Positions 21,818 through 32,730 of a stretch of DNA of 64,000 nt are shown here, one piece after another (position 1 is the first letter of the stretch; the number at the start of each line of letters is the position of its first letter). Origin of the DNA: Gnomoniopsis sp. IMI 355080 (lineage: Eukaryota > Ascomycota > Sordariomycetes > Diaporthales > Gnomoniaceae); NCBI GenBank assembly GCA_027946555.1, contig JAPEVC010000106.1, forward strand, positions 57,979-121,978. The letters are read 5' to 3'. Made by a program: the position numbers and the translations under genes. The notes under the pieces were generated by a model. It saw only the letters and a program-made list of their open reading frames with translations, made no database searches and was not told the origin of the DNA.

Positions 21818-23027
21818 CTAGCAAGAAGCTCCACTAGGAACATTCTCACACGAGGAACTCGTCTTGCCCCCGGTCACATCCACATCCCATGACCAATCCG
21901 AGCATGAGCTGGAGCTACCACAATCAATATAGATATTCGTAGCATCACTGCTCACCGTCCCTGTGATCCCGCTGAGCGTCAAGTCCGTAATCGGCACACC
22001 CGTGGTGGCCTCGGTACCATCGTACGCCTGCGTGATAACCACACCATAGTCAGTTGAGCCCGAGATTGTAATGTCCTTGTATGTGACGCCCGAGACCGAG
22101 CCCGTGTCGCCGGAAATGGTCTTGATGCGCACGGCTTGCTGGCTGTCCACCACCTGGCTGCTCTCAAAGGTGACGTCCGATACAGTGTTGTCGTCGCGGC
22201 CGCCCACAGAGCCGATGGACAGGCCGTGCCCACCGGAGCAGTAGCCGCCGGTAAAGACAATGTTGGAGCCCGAGTTGATCGCTACGCAGTCATCTTGGTT
22301 ATAGACCTTTGCGTTGGTGATAGTCACGCCCGTCGAGCTGCCAATGTCAAATCCGTCTGTGTTGGCACCCTCGGCATCGCCAGCTTGGTTGTTGATGGTA
22401 ATGTCTGTCAATGCGAGGGTGGTGGCGCCGTCGATGCTGAATACTTGCACCGGGGCGTTCTCAATTGTGATGCCCTTAATAGTAGACGTAGTGAGGTCAT
22501 GTGCTTGGAAGAATTTGGGCTTTGTCTTGCCACCATCGGATCCTTCGCCGTCCCAGTAGTCAGCACCGTTGCCATTGAGAGTGGAGCCCGAGGCGCCAGT
22601 GACTGTGATAGAAGTTCCTGACACGGCGAAGAGCGGGCCTTCCCACTCTTCGTAGCCCCATGTCGTCTCACCCTCGAAGGTGACCTGTGATACAAGAGGT
22701 CAGCCACTGTTGTTCCATGGACAAAGATGGCTTCCACATATAAGGTAGAGATCTAGCTTCACTCACAGTTGTGCCGTCTTCAAGATCCGTCATATCAAGT
22801 GTCACGCCAGAAGGGACGGTCAACGCCGAGAGCACGATAGTGGCACAGTCCTTCTTACTCGCCGACGCGCTAGAGTATCCATCATCTCCAGAGAAGGTAC
22901 AAGACTCGCGCTTGCGCAAGCTACGTCCGACCTCGACTGGGGAGGGGGCAGGAGTAGGCTTGGGCGCCGGGGAGGCGAGGACGCCAGAAATGAGGAGGAA
23001 GAGAGAGAGGGAAGATGTGTACATCAT
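21818..23027 (-). CDS. Secreted endopolygalacturonase, family GH28
   Basis: Two exons, 22767-23027 and 21818-22684, with an 82-nt intron, give 375 aa, the usual endo-PG length. Signal peptide at residues 1-19 (MMYTSSLSLFLLISGVLAS), then a propeptide with Pro-rich text ending at the dibasic/monobasic site LRKRESCTF, the normal start of mature fungal PGs. The catalytic set is complete: NTDGFD (Asp near 197), QDDC (Asp pair near 218), GHGLSIGS (His near 241) and RIK (near 275). It would cleave homogalacturonan in plant pectin outside the cell, acting as a saprotrophic or pathogenicity enzyme. Four C-terminal Cys residues fit the conserved disulfides. A TATATAA lies on the minus strand about 190 bp upstream (near 23220). 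Confidence 0.95.
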
Positions 23028-24391
23028 TATGTGGAATGAATGACCGGATATAAGTCTGCAAGTGAAACACACAAAAAAGATCGGTGGGATACCAAGACAA
23101 CTGGTCCAGACCAGCAGAGACAAATCCAGTAAGCCAAGTATAGTAGTGAAGCCAAGATCGGAAGGTGCTATCCTGACGGCTGGTGCCAAGAGATGCCAAG
23201 GCACGAGGCTCCATGAGCTTATATAGTCCAGCAGAGCCGCACGCGTTGTGGTGGAGCCTCCATCGCGACCTCATTCATTTCGTGCTGCTCTAGCAGGGAG
23301 AGGAAACAAGGCGCCCTCACTAAAGCTTTGGCGATATTGCGGAGAAGCCTATCCTGTCGCTTCATGACACTGAGTCTGCATATTTTCCACCATTCGTAAT
23401 GCATCCAGCCGCGGATTGTGGACCAGCGCCGAAAAATAATAATTTAGGACGGAAGTACGGCAAGTCTGAGCACAAGGGACAGGGCTTAACGAATGCAAGA
23501 AACCAGGAGACTCGACTAGGCTCTTTTGAACATGAGCAGCACTGAAATTGAAACAAGTCCAGGGTTGAGCGTTTCTGAATCTTGCAACAAATTGTTCTCG
23601 AAGATGGTGTGGGGACATGGTTGGAGTTTCTTTTGCATAGATTTTGGCGGCAGTGCGAGGAGCGACGAACGACATCTTGGTCGGAAGGTCAGTACGGAGT
23701 CAGTCCCCGAAAGGCAATCCGGAGGATTGATGCCCTTCCTCAACTTGAGTGCCTTGAATGAATTTTCGAAGCCTTTCTCTCTCGCCGCAGGACATCGTAT
23801 GTATGGACTAGTAGTATTAGTAAATAGTTCAGCTGTGTCATCGGCACTCTAATACCGCGGCCCCAGAGCAAGCTGCGTACCACGTCATGATTCAGCCCCT
23901 AAGGTGACTCGCCGCAATAAACGAGAAACGGGCTGACCAGGGGAGAAAGGTCCGAACTGCGGGAGCCGAGCCTGCAGACCTTACGTCCGTCTTTCAATCT
24001 GCCATTATTGTCCGAAAAGCTTTCAATGTTCCCGGGAAATACTATCCTTGAATGTGCGCGAACTAGCGCCTAGGGGTGAATCTGAATAGACATTTCTTCT
24101 CTCTGTGGGACTCACTGAAAGAAAAAGGACTGGACGCACAATCCAACTATAATGGTATCTTTCTCGCGCACGCCAAATAAGACCGAACGCAATAGTAGGT
24201 ATCGAACAACAAGGACCACACCCGGGAACGCCCTGAAAATGCTCCCTGTTTATCCCCATCCACGTCCTCCCGGACAAACATTTATTCAAACAGACGCGTA
24301 CGCTACGCTGAAAAGAAATAACCTACTTAGCCAGGGGGCGTGACACACGCCGGCGCTGACCTGGGTTTAGCAGGTGGACACTGCTGCGGAC
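23028..24391. other. Intergenic
   Basis: 1.36 kb: polygalacturonase promoter (minus-strand TATATAA near 23220) and the 3' flank of the TOG-protein gene. Frames of 60-110 codons exist on both strands but overlap each other and resemble nothing. Confidence 0.5.
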
Positions 24392-27207
24392 CTACTGCCG
24401 CGCGAAACCTTGCTTGGCCTGCCATTTGTTCATTCATTAGCATCATGCTCTCCAGAAAAGTAGAGATAACGGGGCGACTCACCTTCATCTGCTCGATCCT
24501 TGCTTTCAGCTGACTTGTCACCTCAGCAGCCCTCTTCCAGCTCTCGACACCATTACCATTTCCATTCCCGTTGGCATTCCCACCAACTACAGTGCTACCA
24601 GAAACGCTCCTGTACTCGCGCCTCGCTGGCGATGCCCGTCCGCTGTTTGAGCCGTTGCCATAACGGCCCAGGTCAGGGCTAAGCGCCTTGTGCCTGCCGT
24701 ATGTCGGGCCGTCGCCATTCTCCTTCTCCTCTCCAGACATTCCGCTATTGTAGCTGGCGCGGTCACCTCTGCTATTCAGGCTGGCATTCCTATACGAGGC
24801 GCTGTCCCGGTCTCGGAAACTGCCAACCTCGTCACGGATGGGGCTGCCCACAGTGCTGGGGGGCATTGGACTATAAACGTCCTCGCGTGACACGCCAAGC
24901 TGCTCGGCCTTACCAAGCGCCCGCTTTAGACGGTCGAGTTCCCTCCGAAGTCTGTCATTCGTGCTTTCGGCTGCTTCTGCATCACTGCGTGCGCGAACAA
25001 GCTGTGTCTCTTTTGCCTTGATACTCAACACGTCGCGGGTGTGGTCTTCTATCAAACCAGCATTTTGATTTTTGAGCTCCTGGATCTCCGATAAAAGTTT
25101 GGATCTTTCATGACGACCTTCTTCCACCTGCTGCATGAGGCGTTCGTTGGCGGCGCGTAATTCATCGAGCTCGGCTCGTTCTAAAGCTGTCAATCCCGAA
25201 GGTGCAGGTGCGGGCTCTACTGCGGCGGTCAGTGCTGCAGATGCCGCTGCTGGCTTGGCCAAGGAACGGCCAGCAAGACCACCGCGTCCTAGGCCCATAC
25301 GAGGCCGTGGTGGTGAGACTACGGGCTCCGGTGACGGTTCGTCGTAGTCATCTTCGACAGGTGGAGGAGGGGCCGCGACTGGACGGCGTGGTGACGCAAG
25401 GCCAACCTTCTTTTGAGGTGGTTTCAGTCCTCCTAGTCCAGAGGGCTTCGTCAATCCAAGCTTGGAGGCCGGTTTTGCCACTGGCGGCGGTGTTTCTGAG
25501 CGAGGAGCTGCAGCTGGGGCTGCCTTTTTGACGACCTTCTTCCCCCCGCCCATCACCTTTTTGGGCGGTGGAGCCTTCGCTGTAGGCGGTGGGGCCTTGG
25601 GTTTCTCCTTTGCCTTGACCTCCGCCGTGTCGTAAAACTCCTTGATCTTGCCCTTGCGGATGTCGTCGAGGCCTTCCAAGTGCGGATTCATGGCACGCTC
25701 ACCAAGAATTTTCATGATGGTGCCCAGTATTTCAGCACCTCCTTCACGCAAAACAGGACTAGACTCCGCCAGCAGCTTCTTGGCTGCCTCGACCATCTGC
25801 CCAATTTCAGGTTTAGTAGGTACGTCCCTGGTGGTACGTAGACATCGCACCAGGAACTTCATAGTACCCTCCTTAACTTGTGGATTCTTGTGCACCAAAT
25901 AAGCCAAGATATCCTCCATGCACTCCGTCAAATTCGTAGCGAGGAAGACCTGGTCAAGAGCCGCCCCCAGTGCATCTGCAACAACAGCCTTCTTCTCTTT
26001 CAGCCTGTCCATGATGGGTTGCATGACAGTCGACCGGTATTTGCCATAGCTCCTCCGCATTCCTTTGGCCAACGACTCGATACACTGTGCTGCCTGAGTC
26101 ACGACAGCAATATTCGCGTCTTTCATACACTTTGCTAATGCGCGGTTGACCTCGCCAAAGTCGCCATCCTTGATCTTCGGGACATTGACCAGGGCATAGA
26201 GTGCTTCACAGGCTTCCTTCCGGTCCTTCCATTTTGAGGAGCCCAATTTTTCATAGAAGTCGCCGGGTATGTTTTTGAGAACTTCCTGTGGTTCTGCCAG
26301 GTCGAAAGCATCGATCTCCTCTGGCTCTTCTTCTTCCTCCTCACCAGCGTCCTCATCCCCCGCAGCGGCGGCCGGGGCCTTGGCCTTGGCCGCTTGCTGA
26401 GACCGCAGTAAGCGTTCCTGTTTGGGGACACCCTCAGCCTTCACTTTCTCGAATTGAGCCTCCAGGTCCGTCTGCTGCGTTGGCTTCAGATCGCCCCAGA
26501 ACATAGGCTTCATAGCCTCGCGTAGCCACCTGTAAAACTCAACCGCCAAGTTCGTGGCTTCGGCTCGCACATTCTTGTCCGCGTGACCGAAGACCTTGGG
26601 GAGGACTTTCAAGACAGGCTTGGGATCGGCAGTCTTGCAGCCATAGTTGTGGAAGATGGCGGTCAATGCGTTGAGGTTGGCAGCAACGGTCTTTGGTTGT
26701 TTAGCAGAGAGCGTCGGGAGGATTTCTTCGACAACCGGGCTTGGTACATCAAGTTCGCAAAGTAACAGCAATGCCTCGAGCGCCGAGGCCTTGATGGCTG
26801 CCCTGGTAGACGGGAGGCCCTTCTCACAAATTGGGGTGACGGTGACACCTCTTGTCCTTGTGCCATGTTCCTTGCTTCCAAATTTCAGAAATGCGCAGTA
26901 TGCCGCCATACCATCTTGTTGGGCAGCTACATTGCTATCGGCCACAGCCCCTTTCCAGAGTGAAGAGTCATAGAGGAATGGTTTGAAGGCGGGGTCGTGT
27001 TCGTCAGCGGTGACTTCGAACTGTTTTGTGGCTTCCTCGTATGCTGCTTTGCGAACTTTCCAGATCTATGAGTGTGTGAAGCGCATATTAGCTATTGGAT
27101 GCCATTCAACAATCCCACGGGCGACGCATCGCTGTGAAGGGACGACACACCTTGTGTACCCAACGATCTGTCAGCGGCAGGGAGCTATAGTCCTCTTCGT
27201 CGGCCAT
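24392..27207 (-). CDS. XMAP215/Dis1-family TOG microtubule polymerase (Stu2/Alp14-like)
   Basis: Three exons: 27151-27207, 24483-27065 and a 27-nt last exon 24392-24418, together 888 aa. Exon 1 encodes MADEEDYSSLPLTDRWVHK and joins to 'IWKVRKAAYEEA', the start of TOG1. Two HEAT-type TOG domains follow (about 20-270 and 285-530; 'SKWKDRKEACEALYALV' opens TOG2), linked by an acidic patch. Then come a Lys/Pro/Ser-rich microtubule-lattice-binding linker, a coiled coil (about 635-730) and a Ser/Asn/Gly-rich tail. Reading through the last intron would add a Pro-rich extension. Splicing GTGAGT to GGCAG gives the short ending 'EQMKAKQGFARQ', which resembles the endings I recall for orthologues. It promotes plus-end growth at spindle poles and kinetochores. 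Two TOGs are normal for yeasts and moulds. Confidence 0.9.
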
Positions 27208-29120
27208 GTTAGGCGATATGTGTGGACTGAAGGCAGTTTTATCGGGTTGGCGTTGTGAGGCAGACGAGGGACTGAGAGTCGCGTGATTGTCGTCTGGGGG
27301 ATCGTGATTGGTTGTACGGCGTGAGAAGCTGCGGGCTATGCCTCTGGTTAGCCTTTGGAATTTCTGCCAAGTCTTACGACGCGTCATTTCGAGCGTGTCG
27401 AGAGGATGGCGTAGTTAATAGAGAAAACACGCGCCCAGCCAGGCCGTGGCAAAGGCGAATAGGAGAAGCATCGACCATCTGGCGAGCGCTGCGATGCGGT
27501 GAGCAGGCAGAGTGGGTTCTTACCAGTTTGTCGCAAATAGTAAGTGAGGCGTCGCTCCCGGGGGGTTCGGACTGTTGATTTTGGGTCGAAAGGATCGGGG
27601 GGCTGGTAGTAGGTTTGGAAAGTCGCAAGTGTCGTATGCGCTGTTTGTTCGAGTCTTTCTGAACAAATGTTGTCTTCCCTCTTTGCTTTGCTTGTAGGTT
27701 TGTTTTTTTGGTGTTGAGGTCGTCCAAATCTTCCGTAGTGACGGCAGCTGCAAGTTGGGAGAGAATAGGTGGGTCTCTGCAGGGAGCCAGGGGTATGAAC
27801 TTGGCGCCAGTAAAGGTAGCAATGCTGGCACGGCAACCAAGGCCCATTCGTTTTTCGTGACCAAGAGGGGGGACAGTTTAACTAACCAGGGGACATCAGA
27901 CGGGCCGCTATCCATACTGCATAGTGAATACTTACCTACCCTATGTACCGGTGGCAAAGCATATATGGAAGTACCTAGTTATTACCTAGATTGTCGCTAT
28001 TTGTATTGATCGAAACTACGCAGTAGGTAAGGCACTGTTCCAGAGGGACCTACTTAGATTGAGACAGCCATAATACGTAGTAGATGATTTCCATATGCTC
28101 GACCTTCATCTTGGTATCACGGCAAGTTCGGGTACTGAGCATTACTGTCGCATCGAGACTCTACCCTGTCGCGGCCCAAAGGCACCTACCCATTGCTGGG
28201 GGTACATGGATGTCACCCGCGTATGCTTGCCTAAGTATGATAGCAGCCGTTGTGCCGTTATACCAAGATGCAAGCGTCCCTGCCGTCCAATGCACCTGCA
28301 GCTGTCACTAGGAGTACCTATCTTACCTGGGTACCTGGGCACCTGGGCTGCTAAAGTCTAGCAGCTGACTGCGGCGGGTGCTCGTGCCTCAGCAGAAGCA
28401 TGTCCACATTGTCCGTGTCGGCGTGCAGGACAAGATGCCCCGCCTTGCAAATCTTCAGCAGGACGTGTAGAAGCTTCAAGCCTCACAAACCTGGTACTAA
28501 TAGTTAGTAACATCTGCTCGAAAGTCTAAGGCGTCTTGAAACGTAGGCTAGTTTATGCGCACTGCCTTGCTCTCCTGGCCATTATTACTTAGGGAGCTCT
28601 AGCCTACCGATCTCTTGGAACGTCTGCCCTTGCAAATGACTAGTCAACCTCAACCTCAACTTCAACAACCCACATCCACTCGCACTTGGGCACCTGGGCC
28701 TGCATGCTCCACTCTGACTGACCCGACAAAGACAGACCGTATTTTCCATCGGGTCACCCACCACAACCCACGAAACCTTATCTCAACCGCACCCCATCGC
28801 GTCTTGTCTCGGCTTGCCTGACAGTAAATACGCCCCCACCTTGCCGACGACCACTCGAACACCTCGACTCCCACCCCGACGACCTCTTGATCTCAGTACC
28901 ACTGATCCAGATCTCCGTGCCCGCGACTCTGCGAACGACGCGCCTTAACAAGCTTGATTCAGGGCCGGCCGGAGGCGCATCCGCGGTTGGCGAAGAAGGC
29001 CATTGTCCTCTTGTCTGCTTGACAACAAGAGTCCCCACGTCCAACTGGAAACTTTATCCTTGACCGGTAATACTTGTGTCTACGTTGAAGGGGGCTGCGA
29101 GGCCGGGAGGAGTCGGCAAC
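27208..29120. promoter_or_regulatory. Divergent upstream region of the TOG-protein and LIS1 genes
   Basis: 1.9 kb between two outward-facing microtubule genes. Several minus frames at 27374-27957 overlap one another and look like untranslated leader. Stretches such as 'cttacctgggtacctgggcacctggg' (28323-28349) are degenerate relatives of the TACCTAGGTA motif. No gene is supportable. Confidence 0.4.
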
Positions 29121-30637
29121 ATGAGCCAGATATTGACAAATCGACAAGCTGAAGAGCTGCAAGTCCGCCCAACACCGTGACGCTGGACCTGCTGCTAGAG
29201 CTAATATATGCTGGCAGGCATAAGTCAATTATAGCATACCTCTCCGCAAACAACCTACTCAACACCGCTTCCGCACTGAGGGAAGAGCTGAGTCTCCCGG
29301 AAGAGGTGCTTGACACTACCACTGTCAAGAAATATGAAGGTCTCCTCGAAAAGAAATGGACCAGTGTGGTTCGCCTACAGAAAAAGGTTCGCACAACAGT
29401 CCTCGAGGCCGTAACCTCGCCATCAAAGGAAAAGTTGCTGACTTGAGCCCTGCTACAGATAATGGAACTCGAGTCGCGAGCGGCTGCCATGCAATCCGAA
29501 CTCGACAATGCTACTCCCACATCGCTCTCGAGGCGAAATCAAGATCCCACCAGCTGGCTACCAAAAGCGCCTGCAAGGCACACGTTGCAATCCCATCAAA
29601 AGCCTGTCACTTGCGTTGCCTTTCATCCCGTGTTTTCCTCGCTGGCGTCTGGTTCCGAGGACACGACAATCAAAATATGGGACTGGGAACTCGGGGAACT
29701 TGAGCGGACCGTTAAAGGCCACACCAAGGCCGTGCTGGATGTTGACTTCGGAGGTCCAAGAGGCGGCACTCTACTGGCCAGTTGTTCGAGCGATCTGACG
29801 ATCAAGCTTTGGGACCCCTCAGCAGAGTACAAGAACATCAGGACCTTTCCCGGACACGACCATAGTGTGTCAGCTGTGCGCTTCATACCCTCTGGAACAG
29901 CAGGAGGCGGCGGCAATCTCCTCGTCTCAGCGTCTCGGGACATGACTCTGCGGATATGGGATGTGAGCACAGGTTACTGTGTCAAGACGTTACGAGGCCA
30001 TGCTGACTGGGTACGCGACGTGTGCCCTTCCATGGACGGACACTACCTTTTCTCTGCTGGTAATGATCAAACTGCACGTCTCTGGGACATATCATCACCC
30101 AACCCAGAAGTAAAACTCACTTTTATTGGCCATGAGCATGTCGTGGAGTGCGCCGTGATAGCACCTGCTACGGCATACCAACATCTCGCAACGCTAGCAG
30201 GACTCAAGAAGCCGCCCCCAGCGACATCAACAGCAGAGTTCATGGCAACAGGCAGTAGAGACAAGACAATCAGGCTTTGGAACGCGCAAGGGATTTGCAT
30301 TAAGACTTTGATCGGGCACGACAACTGGGTGCGGGCGCTCGTGTTTCACCCTGGCGGAAAATACCTGCTCTCCGTCAGTGACGACAAGACACTGCGGTGC
30401 TGGGACCTATCTCAGGAGGGCAAATGTGTGAAGAAGCTGGAGGACGTTCACGCGCATTTTGTGAGCTGTCTGCGGTGGGCACCGGGCATTGTGAAGGATG
30501 CGGCGGCAGCAACGAATGGCGAGAATGGTTCGAATGGGACATCGACACCGAAGAAAACACCAGCAAATGACGTTCAAATACGGTGTGTCATTGCGACGGG
30601 AAGCGTGGATTTGAACGTAAGGATATTTGCGAACTGA
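29121..30637 (+). CDS. nudF: Nuclear distribution protein NudF/PAC1 (LIS1 orthologue)
   Basis: Three exons, 29121-29158, 29218-29386 and 29459-30637, give 461 aa. Start MSQILTNRQAEEL; the LisH motif (about 8-40, 'HKSIIAYLSANNL') is split by intron 1, then a coiled coil (about 55-90) and seven WD40 repeats ('VTCVAFHPVFSSLASGSEDT', 'KLWDPS', 'RIWDVSTGYCVKTLRGHADW', 'RLWNAQGICIKTLIGHDNW' and so on). It regulates cytoplasmic dynein with NudE for nuclear migration and spindle positioning along hyphae. Intron 1 begins GCAAGT and ends GGCAG: only a GC-AG intron joins exon 1 in frame to the LisH segment. The adjacent divergent TOG gene also acts on microtubules. WD repeat 7 carries a low-complexity insert ('AATNGENGSNGTSTPKK'). 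Confidence 0.95.
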
Positions 30638-31364
30638 GGTCACAGTCCGTCGAACGAGATATCAAGCATGGACGAGATGACGTCTCGTATATGTCGACTT
30701 GTCTTCACACGATTGTCAGGGGCGGGCCACTTTCGCTCACACCCGCGCCAAATACAGCGATATTATAGATTTATGAGCGGGTGATAGGGAGTTTCCTATG
30801 GTCGGGTTTAGATATTATGGTGGCATTTTTGGGCTATGGTACTGCCCTCTTCCTGCGTACGGCGTCGGGGCAATGGCTGATCAGATGTCGCAGTTCATGG
30901 CGAGCTTTTGTGCGTGTGAAATACACCAAATAGATACCCAACCCAGAGAAGCGTGTTCAAAAAGTCTCACCGTCAAGTTTGAACTGAATCTCTACATGCA
31001 CAATGCCTATTAGTGAATGGCCACCTACCTGCTTGCTCGCTGCTTCGAAGTCGCAGCAGGGCGCCTTGAATGCACCCGGGGTTTGAAAACTCGCGTTGTA
31101 GGCAGGAACACCACGTCCAATCACGGAGATGCCCTCGAATGTATGTTTCAGGGCACAGACCAATTATCACATGTCGTCTTGAAAGTCGAATGATATTCGG
31201 GACCCGCTACGAGCTGGAGGTCCACTCCACCCACCAGGCTCTCAACTATCTCTCCCTCGGACTCACCTGGAAATTCACTCGCCTCTGAAATCTGATACAG
31301 CTTCTCACTCACTCCGGACTAGCAACCCAACAAAGCCAGCCATCACTCATCACTTTGCCTCAGA
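30638..31364. other. Intergenic
   Basis: 0.73 kb between nudF and the BTB-like gene. No ORF, RNA or repeat is supportable. Confidence 0.5.
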
Positions 31365-32730
31365 ATGGCTGAGCTTACGTCCGAAATGGAAGGCCTGAAA
31401 CTGGCTGTAGGCCTCGCCCCACCAGCATCTCCCGAGTCTCCCGCCCTATCCCCACCATCCAATGCCACGGTCGTCGACAAAGATGGCGACCTATACATCG
31501 TCGTGGGCTCTGAGAAGCGCGCCTTCCAAGTGGACTCGCGTGCTCTGGTGCGTGTTTCGAGTGTATGGAAGTCCATGGTATGATTCCCTGTCTCTCCCAC
31601 ATGAGAATAGCAATCACTTACACAAACTGCAGCTTACAGGCAACTGGGCGGAATCCAGACCTTCCGTCGGCGCCTGGATTGTCAACTGTAAGCTGATTCA
31701 AATCTCTTGTTAACCCCTCGGGTATGTTAACACGAGGTGATATGCAGTTCCCTCAGATGACCCGTACGCCATTGAGATTCTACTACACATCATCCATCTC
31801 AACACACGGCAAATTCCCCGCGCTGGCTCCATCACTATTGGGGTATTATTCCGCGTGGCTGTCGCGGTCGATATGTACGATCTCGAGGGATGTCTAGGAT
31901 TGTGGGCCAAGAGCTGGTGTAGCGCAGTCGCGCCGGTGGTCGAGGCGACGAAGGACGTGGAAGCTCTTGCGCGCTTGAGTTGGATTGCCTGGGTGTTCGG
32001 GGACAAATCATTATTCCAGGGCTCGCTGGACCGATTGGTGATGGAGCTCGAAGTTGATGGGGAGGGCGGGCTGGTTGGCATTGGGGGGCTGGATTCTGGG
32101 GACATGGAGGTTTTGAAGGCGATGGATCTCTTGGGTGAGTAATTCATGAGAAGACCATTCATCTTTATTTTCTGCCCATCGGTACAGACGTTTACGACCA
32201 GGACAGGCTGACCATGAACAGACCACCTAGCCACCACTCGTACGCAGCTCATCACCTCCCTACTCGCCGTCCTAGAATCGACCCTACAGACCGCTATCAA
32301 CACCTCCAGAACCGCCATCCAGTCTCCTTTTTGTCGAAGCACGGCTGTATCCGGCATGAGTTCCGACTCCGCACGCTACAAAGTCCGCGCGGACTGCACC
32401 GCCGCCATCCTCGGCTCCATGATCCAGTCTCTAGCAGCCGAGGAACTCTTCCCCTACCCCGAAAGCCCAGAAGACATTTTCGAAAGCGCAGGCGCGCTGA
32501 GGCATCGACTTGTAAGGGTGGTGGAGGGCATCCAGACATTAGGGATCCCAAACGGCACTGGCACAGCCTTTATTGACGAGTCGGTGCATGCGGGCTGTAA
32601 TCCGAAGAAGAGGCTGCTGAAATGGCTGGACGCGGAGCGGCCGAGATGTGCGCCTACCCAGGCACAGATAAGACATCTGGAGGAGACGGCGGAGCGAATA
32701 GGTGTTGGTGAGAGTGCGCGCAGGGCGTAG
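31365..32730 (+). CDS. BTB/POZ-like domain protein, function unknown
   Basis: Four exons, 31365-31577, 31633-31687, 31748-32134 and 32222-32730, with consistent phases, give 387 aa. After a Pro/Ser-rich start, 'DKDGDLYIVVGSEKRAFQVD' followed by 'VSSVWKSMLTGNW' and 'DDPYAIEILLHIIH' matches the beta-strand and helix order of a BTB fold as seen in many fungal proteins (residues about 36-130). The remaining helices (about 140-240) resemble the usual post-BTB segment. The tail includes 'ESTLQTAINTSRTAI' and ends with a basic region. By analogy it may be an adaptor, for example with cullin 3, but fungal BTB-only proteins are mostly uncharacterised. The second exon is only 55 nt. Confidence 0.7.

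Noticed and set aside
27374..27957. Three overlapping minus frames upstream of the TOG gene
   Set aside because: Mutually overlapping, unlike any protein family, and in the expected 5' leader/promoter region.
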